This document shows, one piece after another, positions 48,817-60,951 of a stretch of DNA of 64,000 nt. Location of the stretch: positions 9,469,838-9,533,837 of the forward strand of contig NC_039516.1 in the NCBI RefSeq assembly GCF_003672135.1. The letters are read 5' to 3'. The DNA comes from Ooceraea biroi. Its lineage: Eukaryota > Arthropoda > Insecta > Hymenoptera > Formicidae. Positions within the stretch are counted from its first letter, which is position 1, and the number at the start of each line of letters is the position of its first letter. Under the pieces are notes generated by a model. It was given only the letters and a program-made list of their open reading frames with translations. It did no database searches and had not been told where the DNA came from. The translations under genes were made by a program, and so were the position numbers.

Positions 48817-51800
48817 ATGCGGCCGCACCTTTTCGTCCTGTTCCTCTTCTTGTCGGCGTCGTCTGCGGAGCAGCGACGCATTAAGACAGACGAAGGGGAG
48901 AAATGTCGCGAGGAGCATCCCACCCTGCTCTACTATTTCTCATGGGCGGATTACACGGTGCTCGCTATGATGCTGCTAGTCTCGTCCCTAATCGGTACTT
49001 TCTACGGTTTCTTCTCCAAGAAACAGGAAACCAGCCAGGACTTCCTCCTGGGCGGCTCCTCCATGGGTACGTTTCCCACGGCGATGTCGTTGGCCGCCAG
49101 CTTCATCACGGCCATCGAACTCCTGGGAAATCCCGCGGAGATGTACGCACAGGTGAGATTTGATATGACTTTACTTTGATTTTCTTTTTACTTTTACTTT
49201 TGCATTATTTACGATTATTATTATAGAAATCTCGATATTATATTGATGGATCAGACTTTCTGAGAATTGATCCGTTATTTCGATTGCTTCCAGGGTACTC
49301 AATTTTGGATGACTTGCGTCTCTTTCATACTCGTGGTACCGATCACCTCTCGCTTGTACCTGCCAGTATTCATGAAATTAAGGTTGACTTCGAGCTACGA
49401 ATATTTGCATCTACGCTTCGACCGATACTGTCGGCTGCTCGCTAGTATGTTATACATGCTGCAAATGATATTGTACACGTCGGTTGCCGTGTATGCACCT
49501 GCTTTAGCGTTAAGTCACGGTAAGTAATTATTAAATTAATTTTGATTTTTATTTATAATTAACAAGCTATTTTCCTTGTTAATTATATAATTAAAATAGT
49601 TTTAATCGAGAAGTGTGTAAAATAATATTTTCTTTAATTTACAGTCACGGGCCTGAATACTTACATAGCCGTTACTCTAGTCTACGTAGTTTGCATTTTC
49701 TACGCCTCACAGGTTTGCAATAAATTATTTCTAAAATTACTTAACATAAAAAATCAAATATTAAATGTTCAAATTAATCATCAAAGTCGTAAAATTCCTT
49801 TATGTTTGTTATCACAAAAAATATTCCCTTCTTCAATATATAATTTATTCCTTTGCTACTGCGACAGGGTGGTATGAAAGCCGTAATAATGACCGACACC
49901 TTTCAAGCCGCCGTTCTTGTCGGATCGTTGTTCCTCATTCTGGGATACGGGCTGTCTTGGGCGGGTGGAACTGCACAGGTTTGGCAAGACAACGTGAGCT
50001 CCGGAAGGATGGAATTTTTCAACATGGATCCTAGTCCTACAGTGCGACACAGCTTCTGGAGTGTCATCGTCGGTGGTACTTTCTATTGGACCACTATGTT
50101 CTGCAGCAATCAGGCGTCCATCCAAAAGTACCTCAGCGTCGAGAGCATCTCGCAAGTGAGAATGTAAGTTCCGTTCATGATAACGCGAAATCAAGAGTTT
50201 TGAAAAAATCATTGAGTATTAAATAATTACTATCGTTTTAAGTGACAATATTGTAAAAGATGCACTTATTTTAATATGTTTAATTAAGGTTTACTGTTAT
50301 TAAGTGTATGTAAAAGGATTCATTGTTGCGTTACAGAGCACTGTGGGTGTCGTCGTTCGGCATGATCGTAATTTATAGTATAAATTTTCTGACTGGAATG
50401 GTGCTGTACAGCGCTTACAAAGACTGCGATCCACTAACCGCCGGGTATATAAGCGGCCAGGATCAATTACTTCCACTATACGTAATGAATTTTATGGGAA
50501 GCTTGCGTGGTATGCCCGGATTCTTCGTCGCCGGAATTTTCGCTGCGTCTCTTGGGTTCGTTTTATTTTTTTCTGTACTTCATTGTGCATTTAAAATTGC
50601 GAAAACTTCACAAAGTAGCTATGTAAATAATACTTTGGCATTATATTCATATAAATACTTAAAAATAAAAATTTTAAAGTTATAAGTAAGAAGAATAGTA
50701 AAGTTATCAATAAAAAATATAGATAAAGAGATAAAGATAGAAGAGAAGGAGAAATTTAAATATTATATCTAACTTAGAAACATCTTGAATCATTTTAGAA
50801 CTGTGGCGAGTGCTTTGAACTCGCTAGCAGCGATAACTTGCGAGGATATCATCCGCGGGCTCTTTAAGAAAAATCTGTCAGCAAATAAAGGCGCCATTTA
50901 TGCCAGGTGGATCAGTATATTTTTTGGGGCTCTCAGCTTTGCGCTGGTCTTCGTCGTCGAGCGACTCGGCAGTGTGCTGCAGGTAGAATTGAATTTTTAC
51001 TACACCGTTTGTGCAAATCCAAGAGATTATTCAATAGATACAATTCTGGATTTTTGCAATTTATTATTTAAAAACATTTCTTAATTCTAGAAAATATTTT
51101 AACAAAGAAACAATCGCTTTTCTCAGGTTGCACTGTCTTTCAATGGCATGGTGGGTGGCGTAACTTTGGGATTGTTCTCCTTGGGCATGTTCGTGCCATG
51201 GGCCAACGCCAAAGGAGCGATAGCAGGTGCTGTCACCAGTCTAATGGTTGTGCTTTGGATCGGATTGGGTGCTCAAATTGCGGCTGTCAACGGACAGATC
51301 CAACTGGACAGCAAGCCCACATCGATTGAAGCTTGCCCGTGCATAAACGAGACCACAATCATTCTCAATCAATCTCACGAATTCGATGATGATGAGGTTC
51401 CGTCTATATACAAGGTGAGACTCATAGAGCGGACACGCGATCACGCGATTCATGTCAGTAAATTCTTCTTATTAATATTAATATAAATATTATGCGCTAT
51501 TAGTGTTAATTATGCCAAGTATTGTAATGTTACATTAATAATAATATTAAATTAATAGTATATTAATTATTAATATACCGTAATGTATTGTTCAATTAAA
51601 AGTTCTGTTAAAACTGGTTTCGTATGTTTATAACTGATTCAATTTGCAGACCAGTTACCTGTGGTACAGCGCAATCGGTTGCACGCTGACTATGCTGGTG
51701 GGCATAGTGGTGAGTTTCGCGACTGGCGCTCAAAATCCTGCCGACGTTGATCAGGACTACCTGAGCCCGCCGATCGCGGCTATGTTCCGCATACAGACGA

Positions 51801-51907
51801 AGCCTTGTTCTGTCACGAACGTTCAGGGTATCACGAACTACGGCCTCGAGCTGGAAGACGAGAAATCTCAGATAGATACTTGCAAGAGTCCAAAATGTTC
51901 GTCATGA
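48817..51907 (+). CDS. SLC5-family sodium-coupled monocarboxylate-type transporter, 8 exons
   Basis: This is a second sodium/solute symporter, an ancient paralogue of the gene at 37434-40427. Exons are 48817-49152, 49294-49519, 49645-49712, 49868-50163, 50337-50555, 50799-50982, 51127-51414 and 51650-51907, giving 624 aa with consistent phases. The start is the ATG at 48817; the open frame extends upstream only without an ATG. Residues 1-18 form a hydrophobic stretch that looks like a cleavable signal peptide, followed by a short Cys-containing loop and the first membrane helix after FSWADYTV. Conserved parts include [21 protein letters not shown] and [15 protein letters not shown]. At the presumed Na2 site the paralogue's LST is LGT here (see findings). 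Only the intron after the VLQ motif is shared with the first gene. The donor after exon 5 (GG|GTTCGT) is weak. Confidence 0.9.
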
Positions 51908-52390
51908 AATCACTGAGAGAAATGCGATGCAAAGAGCTACATCAAAGGTTGCACGTTGCAAATCGGATGAATCGAAGCAAGCAGAAATCGAACGCTGATG
52001 ACGACGAGAAGCGATTCACCATAGCGGCCGCAGCGAGTTGCAGACTGCTTACTTCCGGTCACCGGCGCTCACTAAGCTCCAGCCCACCCACACATTAAAT
52101 TATTCGTTATTATTTATGCACGAAATCTGACTTACGTCACTCTTGTGATACAAACAGTCTCTATACTTGGCAATCTTTTTCACAAACGTCATTTGTTACT
52201 GATTTGCTACTGACTTTTACTTACTTGATTTTGCGTGAGACTCGATCGAAGAAGGAAAAGTAATGAATGTTGATCATTCGGACTCTTTGATGATTTTTAT
52301 GAATAATATATGTGTAATGTAAGTGATATGCAAGAGTATTTGTAATTAAGTATTTATTTTAGTGTATTACATTCGCTAATGTCATATGGC

Positions 52391-52495
52391 TAATGTCTGT
52401 TTGAGAGAAATACTGTTGAAAAATATTCCCGTAATGTTAATATAAATTACCCTTGTTTTATTTGTTTTAAGACATAATCTCTCAAACAGACACTA
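52391..52495. repeat. Inverted repeat with 18-bp arms in the 3' UTR
   Basis: Arms 52391-52408 and 52478-52495 pair over 18 bases with one mismatch, around a 69-base AT-rich loop. It lies about 490 bases after the stop codon of the second SLC5 gene and would fold in its mRNA if the 3' UTR reaches that far. Confidence 0.7.
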
Positions 52496-52873
52496 ACTTT
52501 TACTAGTTTTGATAGACACATTTGTATGTACATGTAAGAGATATAATCTGTCATTTAATTTATCATTAAATACGTAGATATATTACGAATAGTCAGAAAA
52601 GAATTATTTGAATCTGATTTTGCCTAGAGATGACTAATTGTTATTACAGAATTACCCTATCACTCTGTACTTTGCGTATCATTTTGCTTTAGAAATTATT
52701 TCTATGTTTTACGGTGGCGAGAGTATGTGCTAAAGATGTTTAATTACCTCAGAGCAGTTTTACTTTTAATTAAATAATTTATTAACACAGCACATTGTGT
52801 AGATTGTCTACAATCACACATATAGATTTTAAAATCGCACCAATTATGCATAAAGAATAGCATATACGAGAAT

Positions 52874-52879
52874 AATAAA
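52874..52879 (+). terminator. Candidate polyadenylation signal of the second SLC5 gene
   Basis: AATAAA lies 967 bases after the stop codon. It is a candidate only; AT-rich sequence yields this hexamer by chance. Confidence 0.35.
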
Positions 52880-53837
52880 GAAATATAAAGAAAACGATCG
52901 ATTTTTATAACCAACATTGCTAATATTTAATTCTTTCATCTTACTCGTAAAAGTTATACTGTAACATAAATCTATAACAACTATACAACTTGAACTGTAG
53001 GATCAATGGATAATTAATTCATTACTAATCGACCGTGTTGAAAGTCAAATATTATTTAAAAAATAAGACGCTTCTAGTAGCAAGTACATTCAAAAGAGCA
53101 AGAAAAAGTTATTTATCTACCGAGCAAAAATATCAATATTTCACAAAATGCACCTGCAAACTGCAAAGTGAATGTACATTGACACCGTTGTTATCGTCGG
53201 AAGGAAGAGAGACAGAGAGAGAAAGAGGAAAAGAGACCACGGGACAGTGAAAGTGGATCAATACGCGGTGAGCGCGCGGCTCGTCTGGTAGCATGCGGCC
53301 GTCTCTCTTGCGGCATCGCCAGTCCACGCTCGCGAGGCTTGCAACGCTCGTCTCGACTGATCCATATATATTAAATGTACCGATATTAATTTGGTAAAAT
53401 TCTCTCTATTCATAATATCTTCCTGTTGCATCAGCATATAATATATTTTTTTATTAAATTTATTTATTAGTCGCGTTCGGTGTCACATCTGAATCCTATG
53501 TACGACAATGCTCAAGGATGAACCGATCTGGCCGCGTTTCGTCGAGCGAGCTGATGTCCCGTCCTGGTAGCACGAGCTCCAATTTCGGAGCATTAAGGAA
53601 ACCGACAGATTGTCTGTAGAGCCACCTTTCGTCCGAGTGACACCTCTCTGAAGCTGTGTCCTTCGATTTCCTGCGAGTTCTTCCATTGGTTTTCCAATCC
53701 TGATATGGTGCTTCGTGTCATGTGTCACGCGCCGGGGGATGAATCGTCTTACAGCGGGTATTTTTACCGAGGGATGCTCCGACACGTTCGAGCGAGCGTG
53801 ATAGTGATGGACAAGCGATAAGTCGATTGAGTGTTGC

Positions 53838-53956
53838 ATGAACCCGGGAGATTGGACTCGCTTGTTCGACGTTGATGAGGAGACGGAGCGGGAATTAGAA
53901 AGCGGTTCGGGTCAGCGTGCGCACGTCAAGGAGCCGAGATGTACCTCTCTCATGTT
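53838..53956 (+). promoter_or_regulatory. Upstream open reading frame overlapping the SDF4 start
   Basis: An ATG at 53838 opens a frame that runs past the SDF4 start codon (53939) in another phase. After splicing it ends about ten codons into exon 2. Ribosomes starting here would miss the main start, so it could lower SDF4 translation, if the mRNA begins upstream of 53838. Confidence 0.4.
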
Positions 53957-55979
53957 GTGAGTAGACAACAGCGATTTGTCAGGGAAATTTTATTTTTTAA
54001 CAAACAATTATTTTTTATTTTATAATTGCATATATCATTTCTTTATTTCTTCTTTATTAGTAGATATTGTTTATATATATATATAATGTTAATCTAATAA
54101 TATTATAAGGAGAGACTATTCTCTTTTTTAATAAATTAATGTAATAATTCATAATGCAATTGGTAAACGTAGTTATAATATTTATCAACGACTATCGAAG
54201 ACTAATAAATATTAAATTACAATTTTTCTTTTTAAAAGGTACGAAGAATCTTCTGCAAGCAGGATCTGACCTGCCTGCGATTCCTGCGTTGGACTATCTT
54301 GGTGCCGCTCGTGATTTACATTTCGCTCCTGTTCGTCAAATACAAAAAGAGCGTGCCTCTGAAGAGCCTGCCGACTCCGAGCGACAGGGATCAGGAAAGC
54401 TCCATGATGGACAACTTGTTCTTCGAGTTGGAGACCGTAACGGTTGACAAAAGTGAATTGGCAAGATACAAGGATGTCGGCATCGACCGCAAGGACGAAG
54501 AGAGCATACAGCAGGTCGTAGAGGCGGAAAATCGCGAAAATCCGAGAACTCTTCTAGAAGACATCTTCCGGCGAGCTGATGTCGATGAGAATCAATTGTT
54601 GGACATCCAGGAACTTGCGAAATGGATTCACGCGAAGATTACCGAGCATATAACTCGTGCTATGCGAGAGAACGTCGGATTGTTTACCGCCATCGACAAT
54701 AATCCTAGAAATGGTATTTTATATATGCTAATAATATTCTCCCGAATATTTAGCAACAAAATATATTGATATTTAATATTAATTAAGCCAATATCATCAT
54801 TACTTTTGCAGGCGAAGTATCGTGGGAAGAATATCACGCGTACTTCCTGCGGTCTCATGGTTTTCCCGAAACTTATATAAATTCCCACGACAAGAAGCAC
54901 AGCGAGATGTCGCGGACGCTGAAAGAAAGCATAATGAGGGATAGAGCGCGATGGGCTGAAGCGGCCAGAAACGATCCCGACAAATTGGCTCTAGACGAAT
55001 TTCTGGCCTTCACGCATCCCGAAAGCAGTCATCGGGCTCTCCTGCAAATGGTGGAGGACCTCTTTGAGAAATTCGGCAAGTGTTTCTTGTTTCAATTGAT
55101 ATTTAGTTATTGTGAAGTCAGCAGATTAATTATAAAAGACAGAAAGCAATTTACAAAGTAAATAACTCTTTTTAAACTTTTCATGTTGTTATATTCTTCA
55201 TCTTGTTAAAGAATACTAAAACGATTAATCACTGTAGCAAAATTTGTCTGCGTACTGTTTTTATTCCGTCAGGAAAAATTCGTTGACAAATGGAAACTTG
55301 TAACAGCAATGTAATTTTCTGTGTTCAGATCGGGACGGCGACGAGCAGCTGACGGAAGACGAATTTTCGGATTTGCCGTCTGAAGGAGTCGGTCTGGATT
55401 TACGCGAAGATCGACAGCAGTCGATAGGAGGCAGCGAGGACAGACGAAAGGAGTTCCAACATTTAATCGACAAGAATAAAAATGGGAAAGCGGATCGAAC
55501 CGAACTACTGGTGAGTAATTATACATAAATAATGAAAAAACGGCGACTCCGAGGCTCCGCAGTTTTACGTCAATAGACGGCAGTCAACAAGATCTACACT
55601 GCTTTTCGTCAAATAACTTTACACTCGAAATTACAGGTGTGGTTTTTAGCATTTTTGCGAAATTTTAATTAATTAAATCAAAACAGTCACACTGCAATTA
55701 TATAATTAAATATTAAATGAAAAATCAGCGTAAATAGATATGTCTCGTTTCTATCTAAAATCTTTATCGCCTTGTTTCTAAACTCAAACTTCTTTTCAGA
55801 TGTACATCGATCCGCGAAACCCCAGACATGCCATCCAGGAGGCGCAACACCTGATCACCCTGTCGGACACGAACCTGGACGGGAAGCTGGATCTTCCGGA
55901 AATCCTCAGCAAGATGGACCTGTTCCTCGGCAGCAAGATGGTAGACACCGAACGAAGTTTCCACGATGAATTTCGATAG
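53939..55979 (+). CDS. SDF4: 45-kDa calcium-binding protein (Cab45/SDF4, CREC family), 5 exons
   Basis: This is an EF-hand protein of the Golgi lumen, thought to sort secretory cargo in a calcium-dependent way. Exons are 53939-53956, 54239-54713, 54812-55075, 55329-55510 and 55800-55979, giving 372 aa. The first exon adds only six codons. A basic stretch is followed by a hydrophobic segment (about residues 26-42, LVPLVIYISLLF) that fits a signal peptide or signal anchor. Calcium loops include DVDENQLLDIQE, AIDNNPRNGEVSWEE, DRDGDEQLTEDE, DKNKNGKADRTE and DTNLDGKLDLPE, with a weaker one around NDPDKLALDEF, matching the six EF hands of the family. The end is HDEFR, close to the HEEF end of Cab45 but with an extra Arg. 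The intron after 55075 starts with GCAAGT: a GC-AG intron is needed to give the loop FDRDGDE. Confidence 0.92.
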
Positions 55980-58830
55980 TTTCCGCCCGAGAGAATGATG
56001 CAGAAACGGCGAATTATCACAATCTTGTTATCAAAGAGAGATTCAGCGGATGAGGAAACGTAATAATTCTTTGTAACTAGACGCGATTAAGAAACTTCGA
56101 TATAGATATTTTTAAATGTCTCATAGGAAGGTTCCTTGAACACTCGTTCACTGGATAGACAATATGATTTTTTGATCGGCGATCAAATCATGACGAAGAG
56201 ATTAGACCAATATACTTAATTGATTGATCTACTCATGCAGGGTATTCACTATCGATCTCTCGAGTTTCTTTAGCGATTGGTCGACTTACCGCGCAAATGA
56301 GAATTATAGGCTTTTAGAACGTATCTGTGATAGTCTCCGATGACGTAGAATATCGTTTAAGTAGGCACAATTATTATAGTTAACGATACGGTAACAAATT
56401 AACATTCCATTAACGATCATGGACAAGATGATCACTCAATCAGATCGTTTGCAGAATTAGAATTATCAATAATTACTTGTCAATTGAGCGATCAATTGTA
56501 AAACGGATGAAGGGTTGCGAATCCGTCCTTTCGTAGATTTCTATCGCGGCTCCTTAATGCTTATCGAGTGTCTTGTACATTATTCGTACATTATTTATGA
56601 TGGCTGTTTAGACGATGTTTGAATGATAAAGATTAGAAAAAGAAAAATTCACTTTTGAACACTGATTCTAAAAGTGTCGCACAAATCATGCGTGAGGAGT
56701 ATTAATTATATTAATAGACGGTAATCAGCAAAATCTACGCAATGACATGTTATTGCATTAATATATCAATCATATATAATCAATAATGTTTTAATCTAAG
56801 GATGAGATTGAGGAATCTAAGATAAAAATGAAACGTAACAAATATTCTCTCTCGCTCTCATACAGAGGCCTATGAAATTTATGAGGAATCTAGATATTCG
56901 TTGCTCACTGTCGATGGAACGTACAATGTTCTGGTGATAAGTAACGGCTTAAATTCGTTCTAGAGCGACATTTCATATTATCTACTTTAAGAACGGAGAT
57001 CGATGTTCCTTCGTAGAGGATTTTGTACGCTAGCGCGTTTTTCTATATTGTGATCTGGTGCAATAAAATATCTTTAGAAACAAGCTTCACGTGTTATCTT
57101 GCATATTTTAATTTCATAAAAGATACAACGTTATTCCTACAAGGGCGGGAAACTGTGCTTTCAACTGCTCGTAAAAACGTGTCAATGCGATGTAGCTACT
57201 CATCAAAGTGCATTCCTCACGTTAAAATCTCTAAAGAGTCCGGCGACCTCTAGGTTTTGCGTTAAAAGATCAAATTATAATTACAGAACTACCGTTATAT
57301 TCTTTATGAAATGCTTTATGACTTATTTTCATTATGACAAAGTGTGAAACATATTTAATTATAATACATTTTTTATTGAAAATCAGTGCGATTTGCAAAC
57401 TACAGCATGCATTACTGCTACTTTACAAGCGAAAGACTTCAGCACTCACCAATGCGCGATGCAATCCCACGCAAACCATCCTATCGTAGTCCATCCATCG
57501 ATGAATGTGACTGTCGGGAACCTCCTCAGCTCCTGGACTTCCTTTCCTCGTGGTGCACCTCTCATCTTTAGTCTGCGCTCTAGTCTTTAGCCTTCAGTCT
57601 TTAGTTTGCTTTGCTAACACTCGCGACGCGATACGATCATCAAAGTTATCTCTCAGTCCTCGATTGCACTCGCGAAAATACGGCACTCCCGATGCGACGG
57701 CTTTCGCGAAGTGCTAAAACGCAGTTTAGCACCATGGAACGATCGCGCGCGGCCTGAAATTTCTAAAAACGCGCGGATAACTTTAATTTACTTTGCACTC
57801 GTGACGCGATATTGTCATGAAAGTTATTGATCGAATATTGTACGTAACGAATATTGACAATCAGACAATGAAAATTCTGAAATTCACTTCATTACACTTC
57901 ACTGGCGGCGTAATCCCACGATGAAGTGTTCCGCTAACAACAGCGAAGCTTATTTCCGCAATAGCGGACATTGTTCCGCAATGTTTTTGCGAAGATAGCT
58001 CCGCAATGCCAAGATTGTTTGCGCGATATATTTATTACGAGCTTTTATTATAAAACGACTTTACTTTTATTAAATTTACCAATGTGTTTTTCGTTTCTCT
58101 ATTCAAATTTATGATGTGATCGCCGAGGTCTTCTAATACAGCAGTATAAGAACGAATCAACCAATACAACGGGATAACGAAAACCTATAATCACGATTAG
58201 ATTGCAGCATCTTTTAATGAATACGAATAATTTTATTAATAATTGAAATAATTGAATAAAATAATTGAATTCTTTTTATCAAAATTCTTTGATCACGTGT
58301 ATTTAATCGCGCCGCATCTCTAACAGTCGTGCCTCTAATAGCGAAACAAATGCATATTCGATTAAGTGAATGAAACTAAACACCGCAATAATTAATATTA
58401 ATTAATATAATTCGAGAAAGTATTTACGCGAAATTTGTGTGGCGCCGTATTTGGCCCAACTGCTGCGCCGAATTTCAATACCGCCTTATTCGACGGTAGG
58501 TGGATGGACAATTATGCATGTCCATCGCGATAAAGTAAATTAATGATTGAAGTGATATAACTCAATCATGAAAATGTATATAAATATAATATAGAAAGAT
58601 AAAATATATTCAATAAACTTACAGAAAAATATGTTTGATCTAAAAAGAAATTTGCCCATGAAAGCTTATAGAAATATTATAGAACACGTTAAGATTTATA
58701 CCAATCTTCAATCAATAATTCGTATAAGCATGCACAACTCTACATAGAAAAGCATCTAATTCTATTACAGTAAATCGCACTGAGTGTTATATAAAAATAT
58801 ATCCACCACCATGTAAAATACTGTTGCTTA
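55980..58830. other. 3' UTR of SDF4 and intergenic DNA
   Basis: AATAAA at 57062-57067 is a candidate end of the SDF4 transcript. A short segment at about 57258-57285 (GCGTTAAAAGATCAAATTAT) recurs at 61859-61881 near the repeat array. The stretch 57390-58020 holds GC-richer DNA with degenerate internal similarities around CTCGTGACGCGATA but no recognisable gene. Confidence 0.45.
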
Positions 58831-60894
58831 TCACTTGCCGACCAGCTGCGATTCAGGATCGGCCGCATTCTGCTGCTTACTCCTGAAACAAAAATCATGA
58901 AAAGCTGAGTAACTTTCAGACACGCAGTTAATAAATACATAAAGTAAATAATAATGTAACGAACTTAATAAATTTATAATGTAATACAAATTTAATAAAA
59001 ACATAAAATGAATAAAGATAGAAAAATCAGAAATATCTATATAAAATATATAAAAAAATATTAAATCCTTGTGGCGTTACGTTGCGATTTGAATTAATTT
59101 AACAAATGCATTTTGGATCACCGTAAAAAGTATACAAATATAAAATAAAGTTTACGACCTTACCTTCGAGCCGATCCTGCTTGGCCCGAACTGAATCCTC
59201 CGATCCTTACGTTAACCCGGTAAGAACGAATACGCATTCGCTCATATGTTGTACGTTTTCTAAGAAAAATAAAAAGATGCAATATATTATAACATTTAAT
59301 TTTATAATTGTATTTGACTGACACGTAACGTATGGGATGATCGGAGATATGATACAAGTAGCACACAAAGAAACTCACATGTAACGAAGGAAAATCGAAG
59401 CGCGCTCACCGTTGACAAAAGAATCCGCCATCCGCGACTATCGACCCGCAATTATCGAGAATCTAACATCCTAACCCTTCTAACATTATGTGAAAAAAAT
59501 TAGACTCAACGCACTTAGAGGGCATACAAGATCGCATTAATAGCTGTCCAGATAGCCAAGTCTGCCGAAAGCAGATGATGCTAACTATCTGCTATCAACT
59601 ATTGCCAGCCAAAAGACAACAAATTTGATACAGAAGTTGTTATTAACGATTAATTCGACAAATTGGTGCCAGAAATGTAACAGAGCTTGCTCACAAAATC
59701 TAAAAACAGATTGGCGGCAGAAACCGAGCAGAATCTGCAAACATGGCTTGAAGTCGGATTGTCGACAGAAACCGAGCAAGATCTGCGCGCGCGGAATCTA
59801 ACGGCAGATTGGCAGCAGAAACCGAGCAAGATCTGCGCGCGCGGAATCTAACAGCAGATTGGCAGCAGAAAGCGAACAGGATCTGCAGCTTTTGACAGTA
59901 TTCAAATTTACACGGCTATGAATATGTGTTTTCGCTCCGCACCGCTATGCGGTGCACACGTCGAGTTCTTACTCGATGTTAACATTTAGCCTAACAGTTA
60001 TATAAGTTAATATACGCGCCTTGGCATGATAATATTAATTTTTCTGAAAATTTTTGCACTTGCGGCACAAAGGCTCCCATGGACAGCGTCCATGTAGTTC
60101 ACGCACGCCACAAGCAATCTGAAGTTCGAAAGCAAAATTCGGACTTCAGATTAGAATAAATTAACAATAAGAGAGAGATTATGCAACGAACTGTCAGAAA
60201 GACACATCAAGCCAAATGTACTTTAATTTAACAAACAAACAAATGCGTTCTTTTAATACATGGTAATATAAAATGCCAATTTATAGTGTGTTAAAAGTAA
60301 ACACATGCTTTAATATATCGTAAATATGAATGGCCAAAAGCTGCAGATTCTGTTCGGTTTCTGCTGTCAATCTGCCGTCAGATGTTAACAGATCCTGCTC
60401 GGTTTCCGCCGCCAATCTGCTGTCAGAGTCTGTTAGCAGGCTCTGCTGGCAGATCACTATCCTAATGCGGACATAACGGATGCCACTTTGCTATCAACTT
60501 CTGCAGTAATCTGTTGCCAATCTGCTGGCAGATTGCACACATTTTGCTTACTGGGTAGTGTCTGTCTTCTTGTTGAAGCATTAAATGATTTTTGTCAACT
60601 TAATGAATAAATCTGATTTTTCTGGTCGACGAATCAAAAAGATTTGAAAAAGATTGGAGACGATTCTTGACTTACGTTTCCGTTTGGACTGTTCCGAATT
60701 CTTGTCTCGGCGCCGCGAATTTGTTGGAATCGCCGCTGAATCTGGGAAACAGCGACATTGTTATTACATTTTAATGCAATTGTCTGATTAATACAATCTT
60801 ACAATCCGTAATTCTTACATGCATGCGTTCGCATAACACGCGATAGACGTAGCTTGATATCTATTCCGCGAGTCTTTGTCGAAGCGACCGCCAT
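58831..60894 (-). other. Possible small spliced gene, family not recognised
   Basis: Four minus-strand blocks have good splice sites: 60894-60819 (ATG in an AAAATGGCGG context, donor GTAAGA), 60741-60676 (acceptor TTTCCCAG, donor GTAAGT), 59259-59164 (acceptor TTTTTCTTAG, donor GTAAGG) and 58882-58831 (acceptor TGTTTCAG, ending TGA). Blocks 2 to 4 share one open frame across both joins and end RSKQQNAADPESQLVGK. Block 1 from its ATG (MAVASTKTRG) arrives in a different phase and would stop in block 3. So either the first exon is noncoding with a start further on, or a join is misplaced. Comparison with the tandem copies shows an in-frame three-base difference in block 3, which favours coding. 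Intron 2 holds a fold-back element. I do not recognise the protein. Confidence 0.35.
59545..60558. mobile_element. Fold-back DNA element with internal 49-bp repeats
   Basis: Four copies of a 48-50-bp unit (CAGATTGGCAGCAGAAACCG and similar) lie at 59707-59896, and inverted copies of the same motif lie at 60340-60540. The outer ends, CCAGATAGCCAAG on the left and CTTACTGGGTAG on the right, are imperfect inverted repeats. The middle holds small hairpins, for example at about 60117-60154. No open frame suggests a transposase. It fits a non-autonomous fold-back element; limits are approximate and no target duplication could be fixed. Confidence 0.55.
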
Positions 60895-60951
60895 TTTCAG
60901 GATTAGAAATTCGACCGCGAATATTCGCGAATTTCGTGAACTAATATCTTT

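Larger units (their letters stand above)
51908..53837 (+). other. 3' UTR of the second SLC5 gene and intergenic DNA
   Basis: This stretch contains the inverted repeat at 52391-52495 and an AATAAA at 52874-52879. A GA-rich tract lies at about 53200-53250. No gene was recognised; the minus-strand frame at 53483-53839 runs antisense to the presumed SDF4 leader. Confidence 0.45.
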
